A DNA stretch of 64,000 bases from the NCBI RefSeq assembly GCF_003711845.1, contig NZ_RHLQ01000006.1:1-64000 (forward strand), read 5' to 3'. Shown here piece after piece: positions 8,117-17,709 of the stretch (its first letter is position 1; the number at the start of each line of letters is the position of its first letter). This DNA comes from Lysinibacillus halotolerans. Lineage in GTDB: Bacteria; Bacillota; Bacilli; Bacillales_A; Planococcaceae. A program made the position numbers and the translations under genes. The notes beneath the pieces were generated by a model, which was not told the origin of the DNA, made no database searches, and saw only the letters and a list, made by a program, of their open reading frames with translations.

Positions 8117-8145
8117 ACTTTATCACGGAAAGATAAGGGATGCAA
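8117..8145 (-). promoter_or_regulatory. Sigma-A promoter of roxS
   Basis: TTGCAT at 8145-8140, 17-nt spacer, TAAAGT at 8122-8117. Start of transcription is predicted 7 nt on, at G8110. Confidence 0.65.
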
Positions 8146-8277
8146 CGAAACTACAGTTGTTTCACAAAATCGTCAAATAGTAAACGTTTTCAATGGTTTC
8201 CATCCTCTCCGAAGGCAGTTTTAAATGAAAAATATATTAATGGAAAAGTATATTTTCATAGATTTTTTACAAAAAAA

Positions 8278-8305
8278 TGGTGCCACACTTTAATGTGTAG
8301 CACCA
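8278..8305 (-). terminator. Terminator of pepF
   Basis: Arms TGGTGCcACAC and GTGTaGCACCA, followed on the minus strand by seven T. It lies 17 nt beyond the pepF stop. Confidence 0.82.
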
Positions 8306-8321
8306 ACAAGATTCGTTTTAT

Positions 8322-10130
8322 TTACTTTTTTAATAAAAGGCTTTCTAATTCATTTAATTTTTCTTCAAATACTTTACATGCATCTTGAATAGGCTTTGGA
8401 GACTCCATATCCACACCTGCTGCTTTTAATACTTCTATTGGGAAGTTGGAACAACCAGCTTTTAAGAAATTGTTAATATAACGATCTACAGCAGGTTTCC
8501 CTTCTTCTAAAATTTGTTTGCTTAAGGCAGTGGCAGCACTTTGTCCAGTTGCATATTGGTAAACATAATAGTTCATGTAGAAATGAGGAATTCTTGCCCA
8601 TTCCAATGCAATTTCTTCATCGACTGTCATGTCATCGCCGAAATATTGTTTATTTAAGTCATAATAAATTTCATTTAGTCGTTCAGCTGTAATGGCTTCC
8701 CCGTTACGATCCAATTCATGAACGATATGCTCAAATTCAGCAAACATCGTTTGACGGAAAACGGTACTGCGGAATCCATCTAACCAATGATTTAATAAAT
8801 AAATTTTATGCTGCGGATCTTCTGTATTTTTTAATAAATAATCAAATAATAATTCTTCATTACATGTTGATGCTACCTCTGCAACGAAAATAGAGTAAGA
8901 AGCATAAGGATATGGTTGATTTTGACGAGTATAGAAACTGTGCATACTATGGCCAAATTCATGGGCTAACGTAAATAAATTATCTAAGTTATTTTGCCAA
9001 TTCATTAAAATAAATGGATTTGTTCCATAAGTACCAGAAGAGTATGCCCCGCTACGTTTTCCTTTATTTTCAAGTACATCTACCCAACGGCTTTCCAATC
9101 CTTTTTGAACATTCGATTGATATTCTTCACCTAGTGGCTCAAAACTTTTCACCATAATGTCTTTTGCTTTTTCATAAGGCATTTCAATTTTTACTTCTTT
9201 TACAAGCGGTGTAAATAGATCATACATATGCAACTCTTCAACACCTAAAACTTGTTTCCGTAGTGACACGTAACGATGAAGAACAGGTAAAAATTCATGA
9301 ATGGTCGAAATTAATTGATCGTACACTTTCTCAGGAATATAATTATTGCTCATTGCCGCATGTCTAGCAGAATTATATTGTCGTACTCTAGCACTAACGT
9401 TATGGTTTTTTACATTCCCAGCTAAAGTAGAAGCAAAAGTATTTTTAAACCTACCGTAAGTATCATACATTGCTTTAAAAGCATTTTTTCGCACTTCACG
9501 GTTATCACTTTCTAGAAACGTTATATAATTGCCATGGGTTAACTGAATTTCTTCCCCATCATCATTTTTTACAGTAGGAAATTCTAAATCTGCATTATTT
9601 AATGCACTAAATGTATTTCTTGAGGAACCTGTCACCTCTCCAAGTTGGGCAAGGAGCTCTTCCTTATCTGCTGTAAGAATATGTGGACGTTGTAAATTGA
9701 GTTCCGTTAACATTTGATTATATAAAGTTAACGGCTCATACTCACGAATATATTGTTGTATCGTTTCTTCTTCCATCGATAATATTTCTGGCGTTACGAA
9801 GGACCATGCAGCAGATAACTTCGCACCTAAAGAACGAACTCGACTATCCATCGCTTGATACTTTCCATTCGTCGTATCTTGGTCATGTTTTAAATGGCTA
9901 TAAACATAAAGTCTTCCAAAGCGTTCGGATAATTTATCGCTAAATTGTAAAGTGTCATATAAATTTTTTGCACTTTCTGCTACTTTTCCTTTATATTGAT
10001 CCGCCTCTGGTAGTATTTTTTCAATTTCCTTAAATTCCTGTTCCCATGCCTCGTCTGAAGGAAAAATCCCTTCTAAATCCCATGTTAATTCAACAGGTAC
10101 TTCTTCTCGTGTTAACACTTTTTTTGCCAT
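8322..10130 (-). CDS. pepF: Oligoendopeptidase F
   Basis: A 602-aa cytosolic M3B metallopeptidase that cleaves oligopeptides of roughly 7-17 residues. The zinc motif HEFGH is at 390-394 (LAHEFGHSMHSFYT), with the downstream conserved ETAS-equivalent replaced by AEVASTCNEELLFDYLL, typical for PepF. The start is ATG 10130, preceded by GGGAGG; longer in-frame readings begin within coiA's 3' flank and have no ribosome-binding site. In B. subtilis (YjbG) overproduction inhibits sporulation initiation, probably by hydrolysing the PhrA peptide. The gene follows coiA by 53 nt and ends at its own terminator. Confidence 0.95.
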   Translation of the reverse strand: MAKKVLTREEVPVELTWDLEGIFPSDEAWEQEFKEIEKILPEADQYKGKVAESAKNLYDTLQFSDKLSERFGRLYVYSHLKHDQDTTNGKYQAMDSRVRSLGAKLSAAWSFVTPEILSMEEETIQQYIREYEPLTLYNQMLTELNLQRPHILTADKEELLAQLGEVTGSSRNTFSALNNADLEFPTVKNDDGEEIQLTHGNYITFLESDNREVRKNAFKAMYDTYGRFKNTFASTLAGNVKNHNVSARVRQYNSARHAAMSNNYIPEKVYDQLISTIHEFLPVLHRYVSLRKQVLGVEELHMYDLFTPLVKEVKIEMPYEKAKDIMVKSFEPLGEEYQSNVQKGLESRWVDVLENKGKRSGAYSSGTYGTNPFILMNWQNNLDNLFTLAHEFGHSMHSFYTRQNQPYPYASYSIFVAEVASTCNEELLFDYLLKNTEDPQHKIYLLNHWLDGFRSTVFRQTMFAEFEHIVHELDRNGEAITAERLNEIYYDLNKQYFGDDMTVDEEIALEWARIPHFYMNYYVYQYATGQSAATALSKQILEEGKPAVDRYINNFLKAGCSNFPIEVLKAAGVDMESPKPIQDACKVFEEKLNELESLLLKK

Positions 10131-10183
10131 GTAATGACCTCCCATACCATTTATTTCGTAAATCGAATTACAAATCCATTTTC

Positions 10184-11317
10184 TCAATATTTAGTTTTTA
10201 TTGCAAGGAAATGGCTGTATAACTGATAAAATAATTCTTCGTAATGAATTGATTGCCGATAATGCTCAATTGATAGAGACTCGAGTATTTTACAATAATC
10301 ACGGACAACCGATATGGCAAAATTCGTTTCAGGTAACTTTGCCCATTTTATAAATTGTAGAATGACGGTTTGATTAATTTGGGCTAATGATTTTTTTGTG
10401 ACGTGCAAAAAATAAAAAAGGGCTGCTTGCCATTCTAATGGAGATACTTTTAAATGTTCACTTCCATGAATCGGTATGCCGATGTAGTTAGGGAGAGTTT
10501 GTCCATTTAAACGAAGTTCATAAAGGCTTCTTAAAAGTAAATGATGTACCCCCTTTTTATTAACGAATAAAACTGATTGTAAATAATTATGCTTCACACG
10601 ATTAAATAAAATGAAATATTGTTTAAACTCCTGTTCGGTTAATTGTTTAGGTATATAAAAGGGAAACTGCTGTTTCATTCGGGGAATCACTTGTACTTTG
10701 GAAATAAAACGATTGCCATATAGATGCATGAGATTAGTCATATAAAGAAATTGTCGCACTATTGGATTGTACTCCATAATATAAGAATGTCGGTCAACAG
10801 TCATCTTAAATAGTTGGAGTTGTTTATTTAAAGATATTATTTGTATTCCTTTTTGATAACTTTTATTAGGTGTTTTCGGAATCCAAAAAGGTACAATCCC
10901 GTTACTTTTATAGCCGAAATTTCGCTCCTTCAATCGTTGTAAAGTTATTGGACTGCATTGAAATTCAATGGCAAAGCGTCTATTTTCTTTTTCTATTAGT
11001 AAATCTGGTCGTTGTTTTAATTCGGATAGGTAAGGTTCTATTTCAACCTGTAATCCAAGATAATGGAATAATTGATATAACTGTTCTTTTCCTAACAAAT
11101 GCTGTTCTGACTCTCTTTCAGAAAAGCGATGCTCACATTCTTTTTTGGAATAATGGGCAAAATGGGGAATTTTAAAAGTACCAATTTTCAATAGAAGGGG
11201 CTCTTTACATTGGGGACAATAAAATCTTTCCATTTGTCTGAGTTGCTTTAATGTTGTTTTCGGTATGCTTGAATTCAGTACAAATCGTTTATTTTGTTCA
11301 GTGTAAGCTACAAGCAT
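10184..11317 (-). CDS. coiA: Competence protein CoiA
   Basis: A 377-aa CoiA homologue. The N-terminus carries a treble-clef-like FYCPQCKEPLLLKIG motif with a further ECEHRF cysteine/histidine pair, followed by the nuclease-like core (DLLIEKENRRFAIEFQCS, with PD-(D/E)xK-type Asp and Glu-x-Gln). In competent B. subtilis and pneumococcus CoiA acts in handling imported single-stranded DNA during recombination, near the cell pole. The ATG at 11317 follows GGGAGG by 7 nt. With comK, mecA and addAB in the same window, a working or recently working transformation pathway is plausible. Induction of coiA by ComK is known in B. subtilis, but I did not find a clear K-box here. Confidence 0.9.
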   Translation of the reverse strand: MLVAYTEQNKRFVLNSSIPKTTLKQLRQMERFYCPQCKEPLLLKIGTFKIPHFAHYSKKECEHRFSERESEQHLLGKEQLYQLFHYLGLQVEIEPYLSELKQRPDLLIEKENRRFAIEFQCSPITLQRLKERNFGYKSNGIVPFWIPKTPNKSYQKGIQIISLNKQLQLFKMTVDRHSYIMEYNPIVRQFLYMTNLMHLYGNRFISKVQVIPRMKQQFPFYIPKQLTEQEFKQYFILFNRVKHNYLQSVLFVNKKGVHHLLLRSLYELRLNGQTLPNYIGIPIHGSEHLKVSPLEWQAALFYFLHVTKKSLAQINQTVILQFIKWAKLPETNFAISVVRDYCKILESLSIEHYRQSIHYEELFYQLYSHFLAIKTKY

Positions 11318-11430
11318 TGTTTACCTCCCTTTTTTATTATTTTAAAAAAGGAGCAAAGATGTTTTCAACAATTCCACTAGTAAAGTCTTCAAAATAAAAA
11401 TTTCCAATGCTACTTCTTTTGTAAGAAGCA

Positions 11431-11461
11431 AAAAAAGAGATGCCTTGAAAAAGACACCTCG
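11431..11461 (-). terminator. Terminator of mecA
   Basis: Stem AGAGGTGTC/GGCATCTCT (two G-U pairs) followed by TTTTTTTGC on the minus strand, 8 nt after the mecA stop. Confidence 0.7.
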
Positions 11462-11468
11462 TTTTATT

Positions 11469-12122
11469 TTATCCAAAATATTGAATTACAGTTTCAAAAC
11501 AATCTTCTGGCATGATTGCTTCACCATATTCTTGTAATCGATAAATCGAAATTTTCGAGCTACCTAAATATTCATTAATAATGGAACGAATATTTTGGCG
11601 TTCAACTTTTTCAGTGATATTTGAAAAATCAATCGCTACATAATAGTATTTTTCAAATTTGAATAAAGAAGATTGTAATCCGAATGGAAGCAAACGATTT
11701 GCTACAGGAATAATTTCATCAATATCTTTAAATTTGTAAATAGAGATATGATTTGTTCCTTGATGATTTACTTCTTCTTCTTCAAAGGAATCAAAAATGG
11801 ATTCATCTAAATTTTTGTTATGGGCAGCATCTCGATGTTCCTCAAAACTTGATAATAATGAATTGGATTCACCATCTGAATTTATATTAGCACGAGTTAC
11901 AATCACTTCAAGACCATGTTCAGAAGCATTCACATGTATCCAAATTGGTCCATCAAGATCAAAGTAATCTTCTGTATTGATCTCTCCAATCATATCCCAG
12001 AAAAGTTCTTCCCCTTTTGCTCTGTTATACCAAATCTCCTCACGACTATAACCACGATCTTCAATATCACGATAAGTAATGAAGAGTTTAATTGTGTTTT
12101 CGTTTACGCGTTCGATGTCCAT
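11469..12122 (-). CDS. mecA: ClpC adaptor MecA
   Basis: A 217-aa adaptor that targets ComK, Spx and aggregated proteins to ClpC-ClpP. The N-terminal substrate-binding domain begins MDIERVNENTIKLFITYRDI and includes DRGYSREEIWYNRAKGEELF; a variable acidic linker (about 100-115) leads to the C-terminal ClpC-binding domain (about 118-217). ATG 12122 is preferred over an upstream TTG because the family starts MxIERxNE and GGGAG lies 9 nt before it. Gene order mecA next to spxA is conserved across Bacillales. Both ComK (57634) and Spx (12537), its classical clients, are in this window. Confidence 0.93.
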   Translation of the reverse strand: MDIERVNENTIKLFITYRDIEDRGYSREEIWYNRAKGEELFWDMIGEINTEDYFDLDGPIWIHVNASEHGLEVIVTRANINSDGESNSLLSSFEEHRDAAHNKNLDESIFDSFEEEEVNHQGTNHISIYKFKDIDEIIPVANRLLPFGLQSSLFKFEKYYYVAIDFSNITEKVERQNIRSIINEYLGSSKISIYRLQEYGEAIMPEDCFETVIQYFG

Positions 12123-12186
12123 TAGACTCAACTCCCTTCACAGTCATTCGTTGAAAAACAAAGAAAGCGTTCTTAGTATGTTTTGT

Positions 12187-12214
12187 ATTGTACAGTTTTA
12201 ACCTGACAATTCAA
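12187..12214 (-). promoter_or_regulatory. Sigma-A promoter of mecA
   Basis: TTGAAT (12214-12209), 16-nt spacer, TACAAT (12192-12187), about 65 nt before the mecA start codon. Confidence 0.65.
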
Positions 12215-12374
12215 AAACTTACGACCAGTAATACAATGCAATTTTTGCTACAGAACAAAACGGTTTTTATTTATATCTATGCTTTATTCTATAACTCTAT
12301 TGTATGATTACCTATTTAAAATGAAAAGAAAAAAACACTGTTCAAATAAAATAATTTGAATATTGAAATTGTAG

Positions 12375-12403
12375 TTGACTATACAGATGAAATCAAGTAT
12401 AAC
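12375..12403 (+). promoter_or_regulatory. Plus-strand promoter facing spxA antisense
   Basis: TTGACT (12375-12380), exactly 17 nt, TATAAC (12398-12403). No gene on the plus strand follows before trpS; a transcript from here would run through the spxA terminator and antisense to spxA. The 400-nt mecA-spxA gap otherwise holds only AT-rich sequence and the mecA promoter. Confidence 0.45.
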
Positions 12404-12475
12404 GATTTGAAAAATGAATTAAAATTTTCCTTTTTTTCTACTTTATAAAATAGAATTAGATATATAAATAAAAAA

Positions 12476-12506
12476 CGATAAAATCCAAGATTAATGGATT
12501 TTATCG
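12476..12506 (-). terminator. Terminator of spxA
   Basis: Perfect 12-bp stem CGATAAAATCCA/TGGATTTTATCG with a 7-nt loop, followed by TTTTTTATTT on the minus strand, 30 nt after the spxA stop. Confidence 0.85.
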
Positions 12507-12536
12507 ATTAACGAATCTAAATATTCCTAAAAATAA

Positions 12537-12935
12537 TTAATTCACCATTTTTTGTGCTTCTAACAATTGAAAAGCACGAACTTTCCTTGGTAAAAATCGT
12601 CGGATTTCATCTTCATTATATCCAACTTGTAAACGTTTCTCATCTAAAATGATAGGTCGACGTAATAATCCAGGATATTCTTGAATTAATTCATATAATT
12701 GTTGTAATGGTAAACTTTCCACATCAACATTTAATTTTTGGAAAATTTTTGAACGTGTCGAAATAATTTCATCTGTTCCATCTTCAGTCATTCGTAAAAT
12801 TTCTTTAATTTCACTGATTGTTAATGGCTCAGAAAATATGTTACGCTCTCTATATGGAATCTCATGTTCTTCTAACCATGCCTTTGCTTTTCGACAAGAT
12901 GTACAACTTGGTGATGTAAATAATGTTACAATCAT
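12537..12935 (-). CDS. spxA: Transcriptional regulator Spx
   Basis: A 132-aa ArsC-fold regulator that binds the RNA polymerase alpha-subunit C-terminal domain and activates thiol-stress genes. The redox switch C10xxC13 is intact ([11 protein letters not shown]), as is the RPI motif (LLRRPIILD) with its conserved arginine. The C-terminal FLPRK stretch is where ClpXP recognition occurs. ATG 12935 follows AGGAAGGAAG. A TATAAT box on the minus strand at 13029-13024 could be its main -10, but no good -35 accompanies it, which would suit regulated start sites like those of B. subtilis spxA. Levels are expected to be set by SpxH-ClpXP and MecA-ClpC, both encoded nearby. Confidence 0.95.
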   Translation of the reverse strand: MIVTLFTSPSCTSCRKAKAWLEEHEIPYRERNIFSEPLTISEIKEILRMTEDGTDEIISTRSKIFQKLNVDVESLPLQQLYELIQEYPGLLRRPIILDEKRLQVGYNEDEIRRFLPRKVRAFQLLEAQKMVN

Positions 12936-13364
12936 TATTACACTTCCTTCCTAAGTGGTATCGGTGTGTATATTCTCAAGCTTTTATTAGTTTAGAATTA
13001 ATTTAATTTAAAAACATGTTTTCATTATACAACAATCTTTTTCATTTGGATATAGCTTACCATTAAAAAAGAATTAACATGTCACATTAATTATGTCATT
13101 TTTTTCTCTTTTAAAACGGAATTTCTTAATTTATTGTTAGTTACTCTATTTATTTCCCTTATAGATAAAAAATTAAACTATTTCCATTCATCAATTTCAA
13201 TATTCTCAATTAGCCGACATTAATCGAGAAGATATCGCAACTTTCTGTTAAATAGTACGTTTTTTTCAAGAAAAGCGTAACTGGAAAACGATTTATTGCG
13301 TTCTTCGATACAATCCTACCCAAACTTTTTCATTTTCATTCCAACAATAGAAATAAATTAATAT

Positions 13365-13393
13365 TTGCTTTTAGTTCTAATTTTTTATATAAT
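13365..13393 (+). promoter_or_regulatory. Sigma-A promoter of the trpS leader
   Basis: TTGCTT (13365-13370), 17-nt spacer, TATAAT (13388-13393), placing the start of transcription just ahead of the T-box. Confidence 0.75.
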
Positions 13394-13404
13394 TTTTAAA
13401 CAAA

Positions 13405-13658
13405 TTGAAAAAACGATGAAAAAGAGTAGTACTTTTGCCTACCGTGCATAGAGAATCTGTGGTTGGTGTAAACAGAAGACGGAGCAATAGGAATGGACTT
13501 TCGAGTTGGCTTTATGAACTTACACTTTTAGTAGTAAAGCCCGTTTACTTCTCGTTACGAAGTCAAAGTGGTCATTAATGACAAACTGGGTGGTACCGCG
13601 GATTCAACATCATTCGTCCCATTACGTGAAAACGTATGGACGTATGATGTTTTTTTAT
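13405..13658 (+). promoter_or_regulatory. Tryptophan T-box riboswitch
   Basis: A leader that senses uncharged tRNA-Trp. The conserved T-box core TGGGTGGTACCGCG is at 13587-13600. The specifier triplet in stem I is UGG at 13494-13496, in the usual ggaaUGGac setting, matching the Trp codon and the downstream trpS. An intrinsic terminator stem (13606-13619 with 13638-13651, one mismatch) followed by seven T competes with the antiterminator formed by the T-box. Binding of uncharged tRNA-Trp lets polymerase read into trpS. Confidence 0.95.
13606..13656 (+). terminator. T-box-controlled terminator
   Basis: Arms AACATCATTCGTCC and GGACGTATGATGTT with a single mismatch, then a T-run. It is conditional: it forms when tRNA-Trp is charged. 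Confidence 0.9.
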
Positions 13659-13687
13659 GCTTACTTTTAAAAAGATTAAATCTTTAA

Positions 13688-14870
<1,183 letters not shown>

Positions 14871-14915
14871 GTCCACCATCCTTTAATAACTAAATATTCA
14901 TTTTCATAAACAAAA

Positions 14916-14942
14916 ATGCCTTTAGCTTTTCGCTAAAGGCAT
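14916..14942. terminator. Bidirectional terminator behind fabF
   Basis: Perfect 11-bp stem ATGCCTTTAGC/GCTAAAGGCAT, 5-nt loop, flanked by A-run on the left and CTTTTATTT on the right, so it works for fabF on the minus strand. Confidence 0.85.
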
Positions 14943-14973
14943 CTTTTATTTCGACATAATGTCAGAATTAAAA

Positions 14974-16209
14974 TTAATCGACTTTTTTCAACAATAAACT
15001 TGCATTATGACCACCAAAGCCAAGGGAATTACTCATTGCATATTCTACAAATTCTCTACGTGCAGTGTTTGGTACATAATCTAAATCACATTCTGGATCA
15101 GGATTTTCTAAATTAATTGTAGGCGGTAAAACACCTTCTTTTAACGCTAAAGCAGTAAAGATTGTTTCTACCCCACCAGCAGCACCTAGTAAATGACCTG
15201 TCATCGATTTCGTTGAACTCATTGCCAATTTGTATGCATGATCGCCAAATACTGTTTTTACGGCTTTTGTTTCAAATAAATCGTTATATTGAGTACTTGT
15301 TCCGTGGGCATTAATATAACCTACTAATGATGGACTTACTTCACCATCATCTAATGCTTGTTGAATAGCACGGGCAGCTCCTTCACCTTCTGGAGCTGGA
15401 GCAGTAATATGATAAGCATCACCTGTTGCACCATATCCTACTATTTCTGCATAAATTTTTGCACCACGTTTTTTAGCAAGTTCATATTCTTCTAATACTA
15501 AAATACCAGCACCTTCTGCAATAACAAATCCATCACGATTCGCATCAAATGGACGGGAAGCAGTTTGGGCATCCGGATTTAATGACAATGCAGTACTTGA
15601 GCAAAATCCTGCTACTGCCATATTTACGATTGGCGCCTCAGCACCACCAGTAATCATCACATCTGCATCGCCACGTTGGATTACTTTAAAAGCATCCCCG
15701 ATTGAGTTAGTCCCAGATGCACATGCCGTTACAGAACATGAATTGATACCTTTTGCTCCTAAGTGAATGGACACTTGACCAGAAGCCATGTTTGGAATCA
15801 TCATCGGTACAAAGAATGGGCTTACCCGACGTACCCCACGTTGTTGGAACGTTTCGAATTGATTTTCAAAAGTTTCCATACCACCTATACCTGAACCGAT
15901 CCAAACACCTACTCGTGGTGCCAATTCTTCCGTAATCTCAAGCTCAGCATCTTTTACTGCCATGATAGAAGAAGCTAACGCATAATGAGTAAAACGGTCC
16001 ATTTTTCGTGCTTCTTTTCTATCTATATATTGTTCAATATCAAAATCCTTTACTTCAGCTGCTACTTTAACAGGAAACTTTTCAGCATCCACTCTCGTTA
16101 AAGGTCCAACACCTGATTTTCCAGCAATTAAATTTTCCCATGTCTCTTCAATTGTGTTACCAAGCGGTGTAACAGCTCCGACACCTGTAATCACGACTCT
16201 TCTTTTCAT
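14974..16209 (-). CDS. fabF: 3-oxoacyl-[ACP] synthase II
   Basis: A 411-aa condensing enzyme that elongates acyl-ACP with malonyl-ACP in fatty-acid synthesis. The Cys-His-His catalytic set is visible: Cys in [15 protein letters not shown] (near 163), His in [12 protein letters not shown] and His in [15 protein letters not shown]. Length is standard. It sits 68 nt after fabH on the same strand, forming the classical fabH-fabF operon under the FapR operator upstream of fabH. As in B. subtilis it would be the target of cerulenin-type inhibitors. Confidence 0.97.
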   Translation of the reverse strand: MKRRVVITGVGAVTPLGNTIEETWENLIAGKSGVGPLTRVDAEKFPVKVAAEVKDFDIEQYIDRKEARKMDRFTHYALASSIMAVKDAELEITEELAPRVGVWIGSGIGGMETFENQFETFQQRGVRRVSPFFVPMMIPNMASGQVSIHLGAKGINSCSVTACASGTNSIGDAFKVIQRGDADVMITGGAEAPIVNMAVAGFCSSTALSLNPDAQTASRPFDANRDGFVIAEGAGILVLEEYELAKKRGAKIYAEIVGYGATGDAYHITAPAPEGEGAARAIQQALDDGEVSPSLVGYINAHGTSTQYNDLFETKAVKTVFGDHAYKLAMSSTKSMTGHLLGAAGGVETIFTALALKEGVLPPTINLENPDPECDLDYVPNTARREFVEYAMSNSLGFGGHNASLLLKKVD

Positions 16210-16277
16210 GGTTTCTCTTTATCCCCCTTAGGTTCTAAACTATTTATTAGGTTACTATAAAAACGCTATGATTTCTA

Positions 16278-17216
16278 TTATTTTCCCCATTTGAGCACTA
16301 CAGCGCCCCATGTAAGTCCTCCGCCAAATCCAACTAAAACGATAATATCATCATCTTTAATTTTTCCAGCTTCTAATTCATCTACTAACGCAAGTCCGAT
16401 AGATGCTGAAGAAGTATTTCCATACTTATGAATACGTTTGGATAATTTTTCTTCTGGCAAATTCAATCGTTCTCTAGACGCTTCCATAATTCGAATATTT
16501 GCTTGGTGAGGGATTAAAAAGTCTACATCTTCTTTTGATAGACCTGCTTTTTCTAAAACTGAAATCGCTGATTCTCCCATCTGTCTCACAGCAAATTTAA
16601 ATACTTCACGGCCATTCATAGCAATCGCTTTTTGATCATTTAAAAATAAATGTTTACCGCCAGTTCCATCTGCACCTAACTCGAAAGATAGAATACCTCT
16701 ACCTTCACTCACTTGCCCAATCACTGCTGCACAAGCACCATCACCGAATAATACTGCCGTGTTTCTGTCTGTCCAATCCGTAATCTTGGATAATTTTTCA
16801 GCACCTACTACTAACACATATTGATAACTTCCGCTTTCAACAAATTGTTTTGCTGTAGAAAGTCCGTACATAAACCCTGCACATGCCGCGGAAACATCCA
16901 TTGCTGCGGCATTGACAGCACCTAGTTTTTCCTGTAATTGACAAGCAACGCTCGGGAATCCACGGTCAGGTGTTACCGTTGCCACTAAAATTAAACCGAT
17001 TTGATCCGCTGAAATTTCAGCATTTTTTATAGCAGATGCAGCTGCTGCATAGGCTAAATCTGATGTATCTTCGTTTTCACTCGCAATTCTTCTTTCTTGA
17101 ATTCCAGTTCGAGTACGAATCCATTCATCATTTGTATCTAAAATTTTCTCTAAATCAAAATTTGTCACTACTTTTTCGGGAACATATTTGCCTACTCCAA
17201 TTATCCCAGCATTCAT
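16278..17216 (-). CDS. fabH: 3-oxoacyl-[ACP] synthase III
   Basis: A 312-aa enzyme that starts fatty-acid chains by condensing acyl-CoA primers, including branched ones, with malonyl-ACP. The catalytic Cys112 lies in [12 protein letters not shown]; His and Asn are in [10 protein letters not shown] and [16 protein letters not shown] 17216 has a GGGGG ribosome-binding site. First gene of the fabHF operon. A FapR operator overlaps the region just downstream of its -10 box, so malonyl-CoA levels should set its transcription. Confidence 0.97.
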   Translation of the reverse strand: MNAGIIGVGKYVPEKVVTNFDLEKILDTNDEWIRTRTGIQERRIASENEDTSDLAYAAAASAIKNAEISADQIGLILVATVTPDRGFPSVACQLQEKLGAVNAAAMDVSAACAGFMYGLSTAKQFVESGSYQYVLVVGAEKLSKITDWTDRNTAVLFGDGACAAVIGQVSEGRGILSFELGADGTGGKHLFLNDQKAIAMNGREVFKFAVRQMGESAISVLEKAGLSKEDVDFLIPHQANIRIMEASRERLNLPEEKLSKRIHKYGNTSSASIGLALVDELEAGKIKDDDIIVLVGFGGGLTWGAVVLKWGK

Positions 17217-17245
17217 TTTTTAACCCCCTGTTTTTACGACTAACA

Positions 17246-17265
17246 ATTAGTACTTGGTCTTAATT
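17246..17265. promoter_or_regulatory. FapR operator
   Basis: ATTAGTACTTGGTCTTAATT matches the FapR consensus TTAGTACCTRGTCTTAA with one difference in the core. It begins directly next to the -10 of fabH, so bound FapR would block initiation until malonyl-CoA releases it. Confidence 0.88.
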
Positions 17266-17291
17266 ATAGCTCATAAAGATTTTTTCCTCAA
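17263..17291 (-). promoter_or_regulatory. Sigma-A promoter of fabHF
   Basis: TTGAGG (17291-17286), 17-nt spacer, TATAAT (17268-17263). The -10 overlaps the FapR operator by three bases. Confidence 0.78.
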
Positions 17292-17323
17292 CCTTTTAAT
17301 TCACGAATTGTTCTAAAACTTTA

Positions 17324-17353
17324 TTGTTCTTTTTTACAGACCTATGTTATGAT
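17324..17353 (+). promoter_or_regulatory. Probable promoter of the DUF2929 gene
   Basis: TTGTTC (17324-17329), 18-nt spacer, TATGAT (17348-17353), about 53 nt before the start codon. Confidence 0.5.
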
Positions 17354-17406
17354 AAATAAGATGAATATAGGTATACTAACTTAAAAAGTTTTTAGAGGTG
17401 AAATGA

Positions 17407-17598
17407 ATGCGATATTTAATGACTTTAGTATGGTCTTTCCTTTTAGTTACGATGTTAAACTATGTTGTAAGTTCCATTTTAGCCGTAGAATTCAGCTTAA
17501 CAACTAGTGCAATCCTTGCAGTTATTTTTACTGTTTTAATCTTTATTATTAGTGCAATCATTCCGAACGAGCCGACTCCTGAAGCGGATCATCACTAA
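17407..17598 (+). CDS. DUF2929-type small membrane protein
   Basis: A 63-aa protein with two membrane helices (MRYLMTLVWSFLLVTMLNYV and AILAVIFTVLIFIISAIIP) and a short acidic/histidine tail. The MRYLxTxxWSFLL start is characteristic of the DUF2929 family, small proteins often found beside the fab genes in Bacillales; no function is known to me. AGAGGTG lies 6 nt before the ATG at 17407. It is monocistronic, between its own promoter and a strong terminator. Confidence 0.75.
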   Translation: MRYLMTLVWSFLLVTMLNYVVSSILAVEFSLTTSAILAVIFTVLIFIISAIIPNEPTPEADHH

Positions 17599-17599
17599 T

Positions 17600-17633
17600 A
17601 AGAAAAGCACTTCCATATAGAAGTGCTTTTCTT
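17600..17633. terminator. Terminator behind the DUF2929 gene
   Basis: Perfect 13-bp stem AAGAAAAGCACTT/AAGTGCTTTTCTT, 8-nt loop, with Ts on the plus side. Confidence 0.85.
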
Positions 17634-17658
17634 ATTTTATAGAGAATTTAATAGAGAA

Positions 17659-17692
17659 CGGGTAACTCCAATGAAGAGTTACCCGCTTTTTT
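17659..17692. terminator. Second terminator between convergent genes
   Basis: Stem CGGGTAACTC/GAGTTACCCG followed by CTTTTTTA on the plus strand. Facing the clpB stop at 17710, it probably serves clpB and backs up the previous terminator. Confidence 0.7.
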
Positions 17693-17709
17693 ATGTCAGT
17701 TGAACTTTT

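Noticed and set aside
8156-8206. 13-codon minus-strand ORF starting METIENVYY
   Set aside because: Too short to support, although a GGAG sits close to its ATG.
8027-8224. 65-codon plus-strand ORF across the roxS region
   Set aside because: It runs through both arms of the roxS terminator stem, has no ribosome-binding site and resembles nothing known; the small RNA on the other strand explains the region better.
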